The notes under the pieces: model-generated
Seen by the model: only the letters and a program-made list of their open reading frames with translations
Databases searched by the model: none
What the model was told of the DNA's origin: nothing
Translations under genes and position numbers: made by a program
Source of the DNA: JABMRP01 sp964444795
GTDB taxonomy: Bacteria > Planctomycetota > Planctomycetia > Pirellulales > Thermoguttaceae
Direction of reading: 5' to 3'
Assembly: GCA_964444795.1 (NCBI GenBank)
Contig: CAYUIQ010000159.1
Location: forward strand, 1-21,440
DNA: 21,440 nucleotides
Shown: positions 1 through 8,900 of the stretch, piece by piece
Position numbering within the stretch: position 1 is the first letter of the stretch
Layout of the letters: each line of letters opens with the position of its first letter

Positions 1-38
1 ACCCGAAACAAACGCGACACTCATTTCCTGCACGATCC

Positions 39-1334
39 TTACTGCATACCGTCGGCCAGCGCTTTGCCGGTGGCGTTGATGATGGCTTCGGAGGTAATCG
101 TGGCGCTGCTGGTGGCGTCGACCCCCTTGACGCCCTGTTTGGCGACAATCTTCTTCGTCGTGTCGGTAATGGCGGAGTAGAATTGCTTCTCTTGGTGCTT
201 GGTCACACGGACCGACGTGATCCGGCCGCTCTCGACGGCCACCTCGACGTGGACCGGCCCGGCGTATCCTTGGCTGGCGGCCCGATACGTGGCGTCAGGC
301 ACTCGCGACAGGTCGAGCAACTCGAACTGCCGAATCGCCTCGATATTGACGCGCGCCCGTTGCTTGTTCCGCTCGATTCGCTTGGCCGCCTGACCGGCAG
401 CCGGCAGACTCACCAGCCGCGTGTAACACTCGATCGCATCTTTGTATCGCCCCACGACACGATAGGCGTCGCCACCGTGCAGCAAGGCGATGTCGGCTGC
501 TCCGCCGCGTGCATAGGCCTGGGCCAGCCTGATCGCTTCGTCGGTTTCTCCCATGTCGGCGTATAGCTTGATCTTGCTGAAGTGCGCGGGCAATCTCCTC
601 AGCAATTCCATGGCCATCGCCTTGGAGCCCATCTTCCAATAGCACTCGGCCAGATGGACTCCGCCGCGGTAACGGCCGTCGTTTTCCACTTCGGCCTGTC
701 GCCACCAGAAGGCGGCCCGGGGGTAGTCCTGCAACAGGTCGTGATACATGCGGCCCAATTCCCTCATCGCCCGCTTGCGCAGATCGGGATTGTTCTGGTG
801 TTTCATCAACAGGTGGTGCATCAGCCGGACGCCCGACTTCCAGCGGTTCGGATTGGGGTTGATCACGTCCCAGACGTATTGACCGACGTTTCGCTGATTG
901 TCCCATCCGCGGGGCGGAGGCATCGGCCAGTTGAGATCGAGCCTTGGGGGGTAGTCCAGCGGCGTGACTTTCCACCAGTCGGGCTCCGTGGTGCCGATCT
1001 GCCGGATCAGTGCGTCCACCTGTGCTTTGGTGCGCCCCTGGTCCGCCCCCATACCCGAGGAAGCCGTCGGCGTTGATCCGTCTCCGCCACCCGGCGAGAT
1101 CACCTCTCGCCGTCCGTTGATGGTCAGGGCATGGACGACGCTGACCGAAAATCGCCGCGAATACGCGCGTCCGTTAAGGTCCACCTCGAACCTGATGTAC
1201 TTGTCGTCCCGGGAAGTAAACTTCCCGTCGTACTTCCTGCCGCTGGACAATTCGATCACGTCGGCCCCGGCAACGGTGACGACCAGCGCCAGGCCGACGA
1301 CAAACCACGGAAGAAGGCCTCGTAACGACATCAT
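39..1334 (-). CDS. Secreted TPR and FMN-binding domain protein (predicted ApbE substrate)
   Basis: A 431-residue exported protein predicted to carry covalently bound FMN and to pass electrons outside the cytoplasm. Residues 1-24 form a Sec-type signal (hydrophobic stretch 9-22, cleavage near VAGA). Residues 25-80 form a small beta-rich segment starting ADVIELSSGRKYDGK. Residues about 165-335 are helical TPR-like repeats. Residues 345-428 form an FMN_bind domain. Its flavinylation motif is D406-A-T-S-S-A-T412, so T412 is the expected phosphoester site; the usual SGAT reads SSAT. The start chosen is the first of two adjacent ATGs, preceded by GAGGAG at good spacing; the same frame stays open upstream, but only as a shadow over apbE. 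It lies 25 bases after the ApbE gene, whose product would attach the FMN. The family call is firm; the redox partner is unknown. Confidence 0.85.
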   Translation of the reverse strand: MMSLRGLLPWFVVGLALVVTVAGADVIELSSGRKYDGKFTSRDDKYIRFEVDLNGRAYSRRFSVSVVHALTINGRREVISPGGGDGSTPTASSGMGADQGRTKAQVDALIRQIGTTEPDWWKVTPLDYPPRLDLNWPMPPPRGWDNQRNVGQYVWDVINPNPNRWKSGVRLMHHLLMKHQNNPDLRKRAMRELGRMYHDLLQDYPRAAFWWRQAEVENDGRYRGGVHLAECYWKMGSKAMAMELLRRLPAHFSKIKLYADMGETDEAIRLAQAYARGGAADIALLHGGDAYRVVGRYKDAIECYTRLVSLPAAGQAAKRIERNKQRARVNIEAIRQFELLDLSRVPDATYRAASQGYAGPVHVEVAVESGRITSVRVTKHQEKQFYSAITDTTKKIVAKQGVKGVDATSSATITSEAIINATGKALADGMQ

Positions 1335-1359
1335 GTGTATCTCCTCGCTTTTCTCGTTT

Positions 1360-2409
1360 TCACCCAGCGGCGGGAAAACGTCCGGTGGCCAGAGCGGTCC
1401 CGTCCTTGAGCACAAACAGAGCGTCGGCGCCCGGGGTGGACCGCAACAACGGGCGTCCTCGCTCGGGGCCCAAGACGAACAGGGCGGTGGCCAGCGCGTC
1501 GGCCTCCAGCGCCGTCGGCGCCGCCACCGACACGCTTGACAACACCGTCGGCGAGCGACCCGTGCGGGGGTCGAACAAGTGATTGTCGCGGAAGTCCGCG
1601 CTGAAACTCGTGGCGTAATCACCTGATGTGGCCAGACATCGCCCCCGCAGATCGACCGTCTCGACATACGCATCCTCGCGTCGCGGATGCTGGATGCCGA
1701 CGGTCCACTGTTGGCCGCTCGACTTGCCTCCCAGCGTGCCGATCTCTCCCGCGTCGACCAGGGCATGACGGATACCCCGGCGGCGCAATGCGGCGGTGGC
1801 CCGGTCGGCGGCATATCCCTGGGCAACGCCGTTGAGCGTGATCGACGTGCCGCGGCCGTGAAGCCGGATCTCGCCGCCGCCGATCTCGACGCGGCGCCAG
1901 TCGACCCGGCGGCGAGCGTCTTCCACGGCTGCCGCCTCGGGCGCCTCCGAGGCACGTGCCGCTTCGGCAAACACTTGCCACAACGGCCCGACCGTGACGT
2001 CCAGCGCGCCGCCGGAGCGACGCGACATGGCCGCCGATCGACGCAACACGTCGACGAGATACGGATGCGGATCGAAAAGCACGCCGTCGCGGTTCAACCG
2101 GCACAGGGGGCTGTCGGGCCGATACAGGCTCATCAGCCGGTCGACCTGTCGCAGTTCGCCCACCGCCGCGGCAACCGCCCGACGGGCGTGTTGCCCGTCG
2201 CCATGTTGCACGGTGATCGATACGCGCGTGCCGAAGGCATGGGTCTGCTGGGCGACCGTTTCCAGATGCTCTGTTTCCGGCCGGAACCGGGCCGCCGTCT
2301 GCTCGCCGTCGGCACTCGCACCGCCGTATCGCAATAACGCGCCGAGACCGACCGCCCCACCGGCTCCCAGTGCCCGGTAGAAGAACTGACGACGCCTAAG
2401 TGATTTCAT
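1360..2409 (-). CDS. apbE: FAD:protein FMN transferase (ApbE)
   Basis: A 349-residue ApbE-family enzyme that transfers FMN from FAD to a Ser/Thr of a target protein in the extracytoplasmic space, using Mg2+. The N-terminus MKSLRRRQFFYRALGAGGA has a twin-arginine motif and a hydrophobic segment, so Tat export is likely. Family motifs appear in order: LNGVAQGYAAD, LVDAGEIGTLGG, LATSGDYATSF, HLFDPRTGRSP and EADALATALFVLG. D304 and T308 in the last match the metal-binding Asp/Thr pair of ApbE. The ATG at 2409 is preceded by AAGGAGATGCAAG, a good ribosome site. It sits between an ECF sigma factor (44-base gap) and an FMN_bind protein (25-base gap), so the target is very probably the downstream product. 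Length and motifs are complete. Confidence 0.93.
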   Translation of the reverse strand: MKSLRRRQFFYRALGAGGAVGLGALLRYGGASADGEQTAARFRPETEHLETVAQQTHAFGTRVSITVQHGDGQHARRAVAAAVGELRQVDRLMSLYRPDSPLCRLNRDGVLFDPHPYLVDVLRRSAAMSRRSGGALDVTVGPLWQVFAEAARASEAPEAAAVEDARRRVDWRRVEIGGGEIRLHGRGTSITLNGVAQGYAADRATAALRRRGIRHALVDAGEIGTLGGKSSGQQWTVGIQHPRREDAYVETVDLRGRCLATSGDYATSFSADFRDNHLFDPRTGRSPTVLSSVSVAAPTALEADALATALFVLGPERGRPLLRSTPGADALFVLKDGTALATGRFPAAG

Positions 2410-2453
2410 CTTGCATCTCCTTGGGGAAACACGCAAACCTGGCGCGGTGCGGT

Positions 2454-3056
2454 TTACCCGCCCGCGGCCCAGATCTTTCGGATGCGGACGATCTTCCGAT
2501 GCACGGTCCGCTCGTTGCAATCAAGTTTCTCGGCAATCTCCTGGGTGCGATACCCTCTGATCTTGAGCCGGGCAACCTCGCGGAGCGAATCGTCGTCGAG
2601 CCGGTCGAGCAACTGCTCGCACTGTTCGTTCATCAGGGCGGCCAACTCGGGAGTCGGTTCCTCGCCCAGGACTTCGTTGATTCCCCTGGCGGACCGCAGG
2701 TCCTTCCGATCCAGAAACACCGACTCACCCCGCACGGCCCCGCCGCCACGCTTCTGGCGGTTGGCCCGTTTGATCTGATTGAGCGACTTGCGGACGGTAA
2801 TCGTCACCAGCAGTTTCCAGAGCCCGTCGTGATCGTCCAGATCGGGATACTGGCCCTTGGGGGCTCCGAGAAAGAAGGTGCGAATGGCGCTCTGGGCGGC
2901 GTCCTCTTCGTCGGTCACGCGGCGGTTGGCATTGCGGAGCACATGACGCGCCAAGCGAACCAGCTTCTCGTAGTATCGGTGCCAAACTTCGCGCGCGGCC
3001 GACTCATCGCCATGGGCAAGGCCCTGAATCCAGCGGCGAACTTCGTCGTCTTTCAT
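2454..3056 (-). CDS. ECF-type RNA polymerase sigma factor (Sigma70_ECF-like)
   Basis: A 200-residue sigma-70 family factor of the extracytoplasmic-function type, with regions 2 and 4 only. Region 2 covers about residues 5-95 (including the DEEDAAQSAIRTFF helix). Region 4 covers about 140-195, with a helix-turn-helix around YRTQEIAEKLDCNERTVHRKI. The lysine/arginine-rich linker near residue 105 and the overall length match the Sigma70_ECF families abundant in planctomycetes. An in-frame GTG lies 12 bases upstream at 3068. I prefer the ATG because GGAG sits six bases before it. No anti-sigma factor is visible beside it. It is first in a likely operon with apbE and the FMN-binding gene, so it may control that flavinylation module or itself; the regulon is not shown by the sequence. 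Confidence 0.88.
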   Translation of the reverse strand: MKDDEVRRWIQGLAHGDESAAREVWHRYYEKLVRLARHVLRNANRRVTDEEDAAQSAIRTFFLGAPKGQYPDLDDHDGLWKLLVTITVRKSLNQIKRANRQKRGGGAVRGESVFLDRKDLRSARGINEVLGEEPTPELAALMNEQCEQLLDRLDDDSLREVARLKIRGYRTQEIAEKLDCNERTVHRKIVRIRKIWAAGG

Positions 3057-3105
3057 CCCCGGCTCCACCGATCCCTATCACAACGCGCCAACTCCAGTGC
3101 CACCG

Positions 3106-3133
3106 ATTATAGCCGCATGGCCGCCGAGGGCAA
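3106..3133 (-). promoter_or_regulatory. Putative sigma70-type promoter for the sigma factor/apbE operon
   Basis: On the minus strand TTGCCC (3133-3128) is followed after 16 bases by a perfect TATAAT (3111-3106). Transcription would start near 3099, about 43 bases before the ATG at 3056. This is motif matching only. Confidence 0.45.
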
Positions 3134-3200
3134 GACGAACGGGCTGGCCCGGGGTTCGTAACGACTTCCCGAATTCGAGACTTGCGACGGAATGGCACGC

Positions 3201-3232
3201 GGGTTGAACCCACGCCCCGCGGGTGGTAGCAT
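3201..3232 (+). promoter_or_regulatory. Putative promoter with overlapping dyad for the sugar ABC genes
   Basis: TTGAAC (3204-3209), a 17-base spacer and TAGCAT (3227-3232) lie about 50 bases before the substrate-binding protein start. The -35 box is inside an 11-base palindrome, GGGTTGAACCC (3201-3211), which could be a repressor site. Both are weak, sequence-only calls. Confidence 0.35.
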
Positions 3233-3282
3233 GGTGGGCTGGATTGTCGATCATGCCATGTTGCCCCCGGGAGGTTCTTGCG

Positions 3283-4236
3283 ATGAGACATCGAGCCGTT
3301 TCCGCCATTCTTGGCGCGTGTCTGATATCCTTGCTCCTGCCAACGGCCCCGGTGACGGCCGCCCAGACGATCAGCGATGAGGAAGCGGAAGGCACGATCG
3401 GCGTTTCCGTGCTGACTCTGACCAACCCGTTCTTCGTCGACCTGGCCGCCGCGATTACCGAAGAGGCGGCTCGCCACAAGTATCAGGTGATCGTCACGTC
3501 GGGTGAGTTCAACGCGGCGAAGCAGAAGGACCAGGTCAACGACTTCGTCGTCAAGCAGGTCGACGCGATCATCCTCTGCCCCTGCGATTCAAAGGCCATC
3601 GGCACCTCGATCACCGAAGCCAACCGGCAGGGCATTCCCGTGTTCACCGCCGACATCGCGTGCCTGGCCAAGGACGTCGACGTCGTTTGCCACGTAGCCA
3701 GCGACAACCTGGGCGGAGGACGCAAGGCGGCCGAGGCCGTGATCGAGATGCTCGACGGAACCGGCGAGGTGGCGATTATCGATTACTCCGTCATCGAATC
3801 GGTGGCCATGCGCACGAAGGGTTTTGAGGAAGTGATCGGAAAAACCGACATCAAGATCGTCGCCAAGCTTTCCGGCGGCGGCGTGAAGGAGAAGTCGTTC
3901 AAAGCCATGCAAGACATCCTTCTGGCCCACCCGGAGGTGGACGGCATCTTCGCCATCAACGATCCGTCGGGGTTGGGTGCGGTGGCCGAGCTGGAGCGGA
4001 CCGGCCGATCCGGCGAGATCCAGGTCGTCGGCTTCGACGCCATGCCCGAGGGACGCAAGGCCGTGAAAGACGGCAAGCTCCACGCGACGATCACGCAGTA
4101 TCCCAAGAGGATCGGCAAGACGGTGGCCAAAGCGGTCGTCGATTATATGGACGGCGAGGAGGTTCCCGGCGAGATCCTCATCCGCTGCACCATCTATCGC
4201 AAGGCCGAGGCCGACGCGGATCCGACGTTGAAGTAG
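3283..4236 (+). CDS. Sugar ABC transporter periplasmic substrate-binding protein (RbsB-like)
   Basis: A 317-residue type I periplasmic binding protein (Peripla_BP_4 family, ribose/xylose/galactose type). Residues 1-26 form a Sec signal (MRHRAVSAILGACLISLLLP, then VTAAQ). The mature part starts with the typical first strand and ligand loop TIGVSVLTLTNPFFVDL and continues with DFVVKQVDAIILCP, GIPVFTADIA, HVASDNLGGGRKAAEA, VDGIFAINDPSGLGAV and VVGFDAMPEGRKAVKDGKLHATITQYP, all characteristic of this fold. The chosen ATG follows GGGAGG at 8-base spacing; a longer frame to 3223 has no better start. The permease gene begins 2 bases after the stop, so the two are co-translated. The ligand cannot be read from sequence; a hexose or pentose is expected, and mannose is plausible given the GH92 gene downstream. 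Confidence 0.9.
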   Translation: MRHRAVSAILGACLISLLLPTAPVTAAQTISDEEAEGTIGVSVLTLTNPFFVDLAAAITEEAARHKYQVIVTSGEFNAAKQKDQVNDFVVKQVDAIILCPCDSKAIGTSITEANRQGIPVFTADIACLAKDVDVVCHVASDNLGGGRKAAEAVIEMLDGTGEVAIIDYSVIESVAMRTKGFEEVIGKTDIKIVAKLSGGGVKEKSFKAMQDILLAHPEVDGIFAINDPSGLGAVAELERTGRSGEIQVVGFDAMPEGRKAVKDGKLHATITQYPKRIGKTVAKAVVDYMDGEEVPGEILIRCTIYRKAEADADPTLK

Positions 4237-4238
4237 AG

Positions 4239-5846
4239 ATGCACGTGCCCATGCCAACGACCACCACGACTTCCATCTGGTCCCGATTCCTGACCGACTA
4301 CGGCATGCTCGGCGTCTTGCTGCTGCTGTGCCTGTTCTACTCCTGGAAAACGTACGGGCTGCGTGATCCCAAGGGCGCGGATGCGGGCAGGCACACCGCG
4401 GGGCAAGTCGCCAAGTCGGTTGACGCCGGCAAGGGTGTACTCATCCTCGCCGGCAAGGGTGAAGTGGAAGCGGAATTCGCCGACGCGCTGCAAACGCAGC
4501 TCGTTGAGGACGGCTTTCATGTGACCGAAAGGGTAACCGGCGGACCGCCGGACGTGGCCCGGGCGATGAAACGTCTGGACAAGGCGGACACTTCCGTCGA
4601 GGCAATTGCTGCTGCCAAATGTCACGCCAGAGTGATCGCCAAACGGCAAGAGGCACTGCCCGCTCTGGCCGACGTTCCCGTCTTCTACCCCGAGCCGTAC
4701 TGGGGGTCCGTCTTCCTCTCGACCGACAACCTGCTCAACGTGGCCAATCAGATCGTCGTCATCGCGGTGATCGCGGTGGGGATGACCATGGTGATCATCA
4801 CCGGGGGAATCGATCTTTCGGTCGGCAGCCTGGTGGCCCTTTCGGCCGTGTCGGTGGCCTGGCTCATTCGCGGCTCGGCTGGAGGAATCGGCGGCGACGG
4901 CTCGGCCGAAGGGTTCGATTTCCAGCCCGTCTTTCATGGCGGTTGGCTGATCGGATCGCTCGTGTTGCTGGCATTGGGAGTTGGCGGAATCATCCGAGCG
5001 CGAGCCGCCAAGACGTCCCACTTGCACGACCTGGGGCGCCTCGCCGTGTTGCTCTCGGCGGGAGGCCTGGCCTGGGTTGTTTTTCCGTATCTAATTGATG
5101 CGTGCGTGCGGATGTTCCAATGGCTCGGCCCCTCGCCGCTGGGCATGACGGTCTGCTGCCTGTTGGCCATTGCCGCGTGTGCCGGCGTGGGCGCTTTCTC
5201 CGGGCTGATGGTCGCGATGTTCAAGATCCCTCCGTTCATCGCCACCCTGGCCATGATGCTGATCGCCAGCGGACTGGCGTTCATCGTCACCGGAGGCCAC
5301 TCGATAGCGGACGAGATTCCCGATTCCTTCACTTGGCTCGGCCGGGGACGCGATTTGCTGTCGATCCCCAACGCCGTCGTGCTGATGGGAATCATCTACC
5401 TGCTGGCCCACGTCGTCATGTCGCGCACCACGTTGGGACGCTACATCTACGCGGTCGGCGGGAACCGGGAAGCCGCCCGGCTGTCGGGCATTCGCGCCGG
5501 ACGCATTCTCCTGATCGTCTATATCCTCTGCGGCGCGATGGCCGGCTTGGGAGGCGTGATCGAAGCCTCGAACCTCAAGAGCGGTGCCCCGACCTACGGA
5601 TTGATGTATGAACTTCGGGTGATCGCGGCCGTGGTCGTCGGCGGAACCAGTCTGGCCGGCGGCGAAGGGAAGATCTTCGGTACGCTCATCGGGGCCTTTA
5701 TCATCGGCGTCATCCAAAACGGAATGAATTTGACCAACGTCCAGGAATATCACCAGAAAGTCGTTCTGGGGGCGGTGATCCTCATCGCCGTATTGCTCGA
5801 CACACTGCGAAAGAAGGGCCTCAAGGGAATCCTCTCGTTGGAGTAG
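4239..5846 (+). CDS. Sugar ABC transporter permease (RbsC-like, enlarged)
   Basis: A 535-residue inner-membrane permease of the RbsC/XylH (BPD_transp_2) family. The family signature GGIDLSVGS is at about residues 189-197, and the C-terminal core (SGAPTYGLMYELRVIAAVVVGG, LAGGEGKIFGTLIGAFIIGVIQNGMNL) is typical. Usual members have about 320-400 residues. The extra length has two sources. One is a soluble alpha/beta-looking insert (about 45-155) between TM1 (about 25-40) and the FLSTDNLLNVANQ segment. The other is an extra segment with additional hydrophobic helices (about 208-310). The start is the ATG 2 bases after the binding-protein stop; an ATG at 4251 is also possible. No ATP-binding subunit gene lies next to it, which is unusual because rbsA normally accompanies rbsC. 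An ATPase encoded elsewhere would be needed. Confidence 0.85.
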   Translation: MHVPMPTTTTTSIWSRFLTDYGMLGVLLLLCLFYSWKTYGLRDPKGADAGRHTAGQVAKSVDAGKGVLILAGKGEVEAEFADALQTQLVEDGFHVTERVTGGPPDVARAMKRLDKADTSVEAIAAAKCHARVIAKRQEALPALADVPVFYPEPYWGSVFLSTDNLLNVANQIVVIAVIAVGMTMVIITGGIDLSVGSLVALSAVSVAWLIRGSAGGIGGDGSAEGFDFQPVFHGGWLIGSLVLLALGVGGIIRARAAKTSHLHDLGRLAVLLSAGGLAWVVFPYLIDACVRMFQWLGPSPLGMTVCCLLAIAACAGVGAFSGLMVAMFKIPPFIATLAMMLIASGLAFIVTGGHSIADEIPDSFTWLGRGRDLLSIPNAVVLMGIIYLLAHVVMSRTTLGRYIYAVGGNREAARLSGIRAGRILLIVYILCGAMAGLGGVIEASNLKSGAPTYGLMYELRVIAAVVVGGTSLAGGEGKIFGTLIGAFIIGVIQNGMNLTNVQEYHQKVVLGAVILIAVLLDTLRKKGLKGILSLE

Positions 5847-5935
5847 CCGGCCTCCCGGGGATCGATCTCCCGGGGCACCCGACCATCGGCTCAAAAACAC
5901 AGGGCGCACGCAACGCTAGAACGGCAACATTCGAA

Positions 5936-5954
5936 GCCTGGACATATTCCAGGC
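5936..5954. promoter_or_regulatory. 19-base perfect dyad upstream of the GH92 gene
   Basis: GCCTGGA, five bases (CATAT), then TCCAGGC form a perfect 7-base inverted repeat 44 bases before the GH92 ATG. It has no T-tract, so an operator is more likely than a terminator. The binding protein is unknown. Confidence 0.35.
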
Positions 5955-5998
5955 ACAACCCAAATCGGAAGCCTCGGATCAAAGAAAAGTATCTCGCC

Positions 5999-8900
5999 AT
6001 GAAGAAAGCGATTTCACGTTCACGCGCGGCATTTGCACTGGTGTCGATGTTGCCCGTTGCAGCCGGGCTTGTTACAGCCGGGTGGCCGGCAGCGCCGCTG
6101 GACGCCACCGAGCCCAGCGCGGCGTCGGTTTCATCGACGGAGAATCGCGACTACATTTCCTGGGTCGATCCACGCATCGAATCGGCTCGGGGACGCTGGT
6201 TCTTCTCGACACCCGCGGCGCGGCCTTTCGGCATGGTTAAATTGTCACCGCATACTGTCAATCGCGGACAGGGCGGCGGCGGTTACAACAGTACGGTCCA
6301 CACGGCCCTGGGGTTCTGCCATCTGCACGGTTGGATGACGACCGGTTTGGAAGTGATGCCGACCACTGGCGGTGACTTCTCGGTCGCCGAGGGGGAAGCT
6401 GGGTGGAAATCGGCGTTCGACCCGAAAACCGAGATCGTCAAGCCGGGCTATCACAAACTGTTTCTCGAGAAATACGCGACGTGGGTCGAACTGACGACCA
6501 CGCGACGCGTCGGCATGCACCGATATACCTACACCAAGGACGGTCAAGCCGACATCGTGATCAATCTTGGCGGCCCGGCCGGCCCGATGAAAATGAAGAA
6601 CGGCCGTATCACCAAGGTGAGCGATACGCAGGTCGAAGGCTATTACGACCGAACCAACGGCATATGGGGCGGGCCGGCGGCCGTTCGGGTTTTCTTTGTG
6701 ATTCAGTTCGAGAAGGCGTTCTCGAAATTCACCACCTATGATGACGCGAAGCATAACAGCACGTCGGCCTTTGTGACCTACGACAACGTCTCGGCCGGCG
6801 ACGTCGTGCAAATGAAGGCGGGCCTTTCCTTCACGAGCATCGCGAATGCCCGGGCCAACATGGCCGCGGAACTGGACCATTGGGATTTCGATGCCGTGCG
6901 CGATGAGTCCTTCCGGATATGGAACGCCTGGCTGGGCAGAATCGACGTCGAGGGCGGAACCGACGCGCAACGCACCAAGTTCTATACCGACCTATGGCAC
7001 GTCCTGCTGGGCCGCCACATACTGAACGACGTCGACGGTACCTATCCCGACTACACCAACGGCGAGGCCGCTGCCTCCCTTGCCGTTGACTACACCAACG
7101 GCGAGGGAGGCAACGGCCCGCTCAAGGTCAAGCAGCTTCCGCTCGATGCAGGCGGGAAGCCCAAGTTCAACATGTACAACTCGGATGCCTACTGGCTGAC
7201 CCAATGGAATATCAACCTGGTGTGGGGAATGGCCTGGCCTCGCATGTTGGACGAATTCTGTAACGCGAGCCTGCAGATGGCCCGAGACGGTGGCAAGCTG
7301 CCCCGCGGACCGTGCGGCGGCGGGTATACCCATATCATGACGGCCTGTCCCGCGACGCCCATGATCGTGGGCGCCTACATGAAAGGGTGTTATACGTTTG
7401 ATCCCGAGGAAGCATTCGCCATTATCAAGGACAATCACTCGGTCGACGGATCGAATATGATGGGGGCTAGTCGTTTCTACGTGGAGAACGGTTGGGACAC
7501 GGGTAGGATTGGCGCGGGCTGGACCGTCGAGATGTGTTTCCAGGACTGGTGCGCGGCCCAGATGGCCAAAAAACTTGGCAAGGACGACGACTACACCGAA
7601 TTTATGCGGCGCTCGACCGGGTGGAAGAACCTGTTCCATCCACCCACGGGCCTGCTGATGCCGAAGAACGCCGACGGCCGGTTCTCGCATACCGACCCGT
7701 TGAGCTGGCGCGGTTGGGTCGAGGCCAATGCCTGGCAGGCCAGTTGGTTTACTTCGCACGATGTCCAGGGGTTGGTCAACTTGATGGGTAGCCGCGACGA
7801 GTATTGCCGCAAGCTGAACTTCGCGTTCGAGAAGGAAGCCCCCCGCAATTTCGTGTCTGGACTCGGTTACCTCAGTTACGCAAATCAACCTTGCTGCCAG
7901 AATGGCCACCTTTTCAACTTCGTCGGCAAGCCGTGGCTCTCTCAGTATTGGGTGCGGAGGGTCAACAAACAGACCTACGGCGGAACGACGCCGTACGTTG
8001 GCTACGGCACCCACGACGAAGACCAAGGCCAAATGGCCGGCGTGAGCGCGCTCATGTCGATGGGGCTCTTCTCGGTCCGAGGTACTTGCGCGGTGGACCC
8101 CATCTACGAGATTACATCGCCCGTGTTCGACAAAATCACTATTGCCCTGGACGACAAATTCTACTCGGGTAAACAGTTCGTGATTTCAACCAAGAACAAT
8201 TCGGCGGCGAACATGTACATCCAGTCGGCCAAGTTGGACGGCCGGCCTTTGAATAACGTCTGGTTCCATCATCGTCAGTTTGCCGACGGCGGCACGCTGG
8301 AGTTGGTACTTGGCCCCGAACCCAATCGCAATTGGGGTGTGGACCAATTGCCGCCCTCTGAGTCGCTACCTCGGTTGCCGGTCAAGGTGGAGTCGTCGTC
8401 GGCCACTCTGCGTCTGCCGGTCAACAGCATTGAGCTTCGGGCAACGGTTAAGAGCGATCCGGCCGATCCGGCCGATCCGAATCCGACGGTGCGATGGGAA
8501 CTGCTCGAAGGTGACGGGCAAGCAGAGTTCAGCGATCCCGACAAGCTCGACACATGGGTGAGCTTCGACCGACCCGGCACCTACACACTTCAAGCGAATG
8601 TAACCGGCAGCACTCGAAAGGGATCTGCCTCGGTAGTCATCGAAGTACACGGGCCGGCTGACGCTGATGGGCCCGCGTTTGCCGCTTGGATTGCCGGATA
8701 CCCGTCCATTGACACCGACCAGCGCGGCCCGGCCGACGATCCCGACGGTGATGGACTGGCCAATCTGCTGGAGAAGTTTTATGGCGGAGACCCGGCCAAA
8801 GCCGACCCGGAGATCGCGCCCCGATCACTTGGTGAGGAGAAAGGCCGACGGATCGAATTCCGTCAGAGCAAGAACCTCTCGGCCGGATCCTACTACGTTC

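Noticed and set aside
1335..1970. N-terminal extension of the FMN-binding protein
   Set aside because: The open frame runs upstream over apbE, but its translation is arginine/proline-rich noise and a good ribosome site precedes the ATG at 1334.
5091..5909. Long antisense ORF opposite the permease
   Set aside because: It is the mirror frame of a GC-rich gene, with histidine/aspartate/glutamine-rich translation and no domain.
8456..8480. Short GATCCGGCC tandem repeat in the GH92 gene
   Set aside because: It encodes a DPADPADPNP linker, a common low-complexity spacer, and needs no special explanation.
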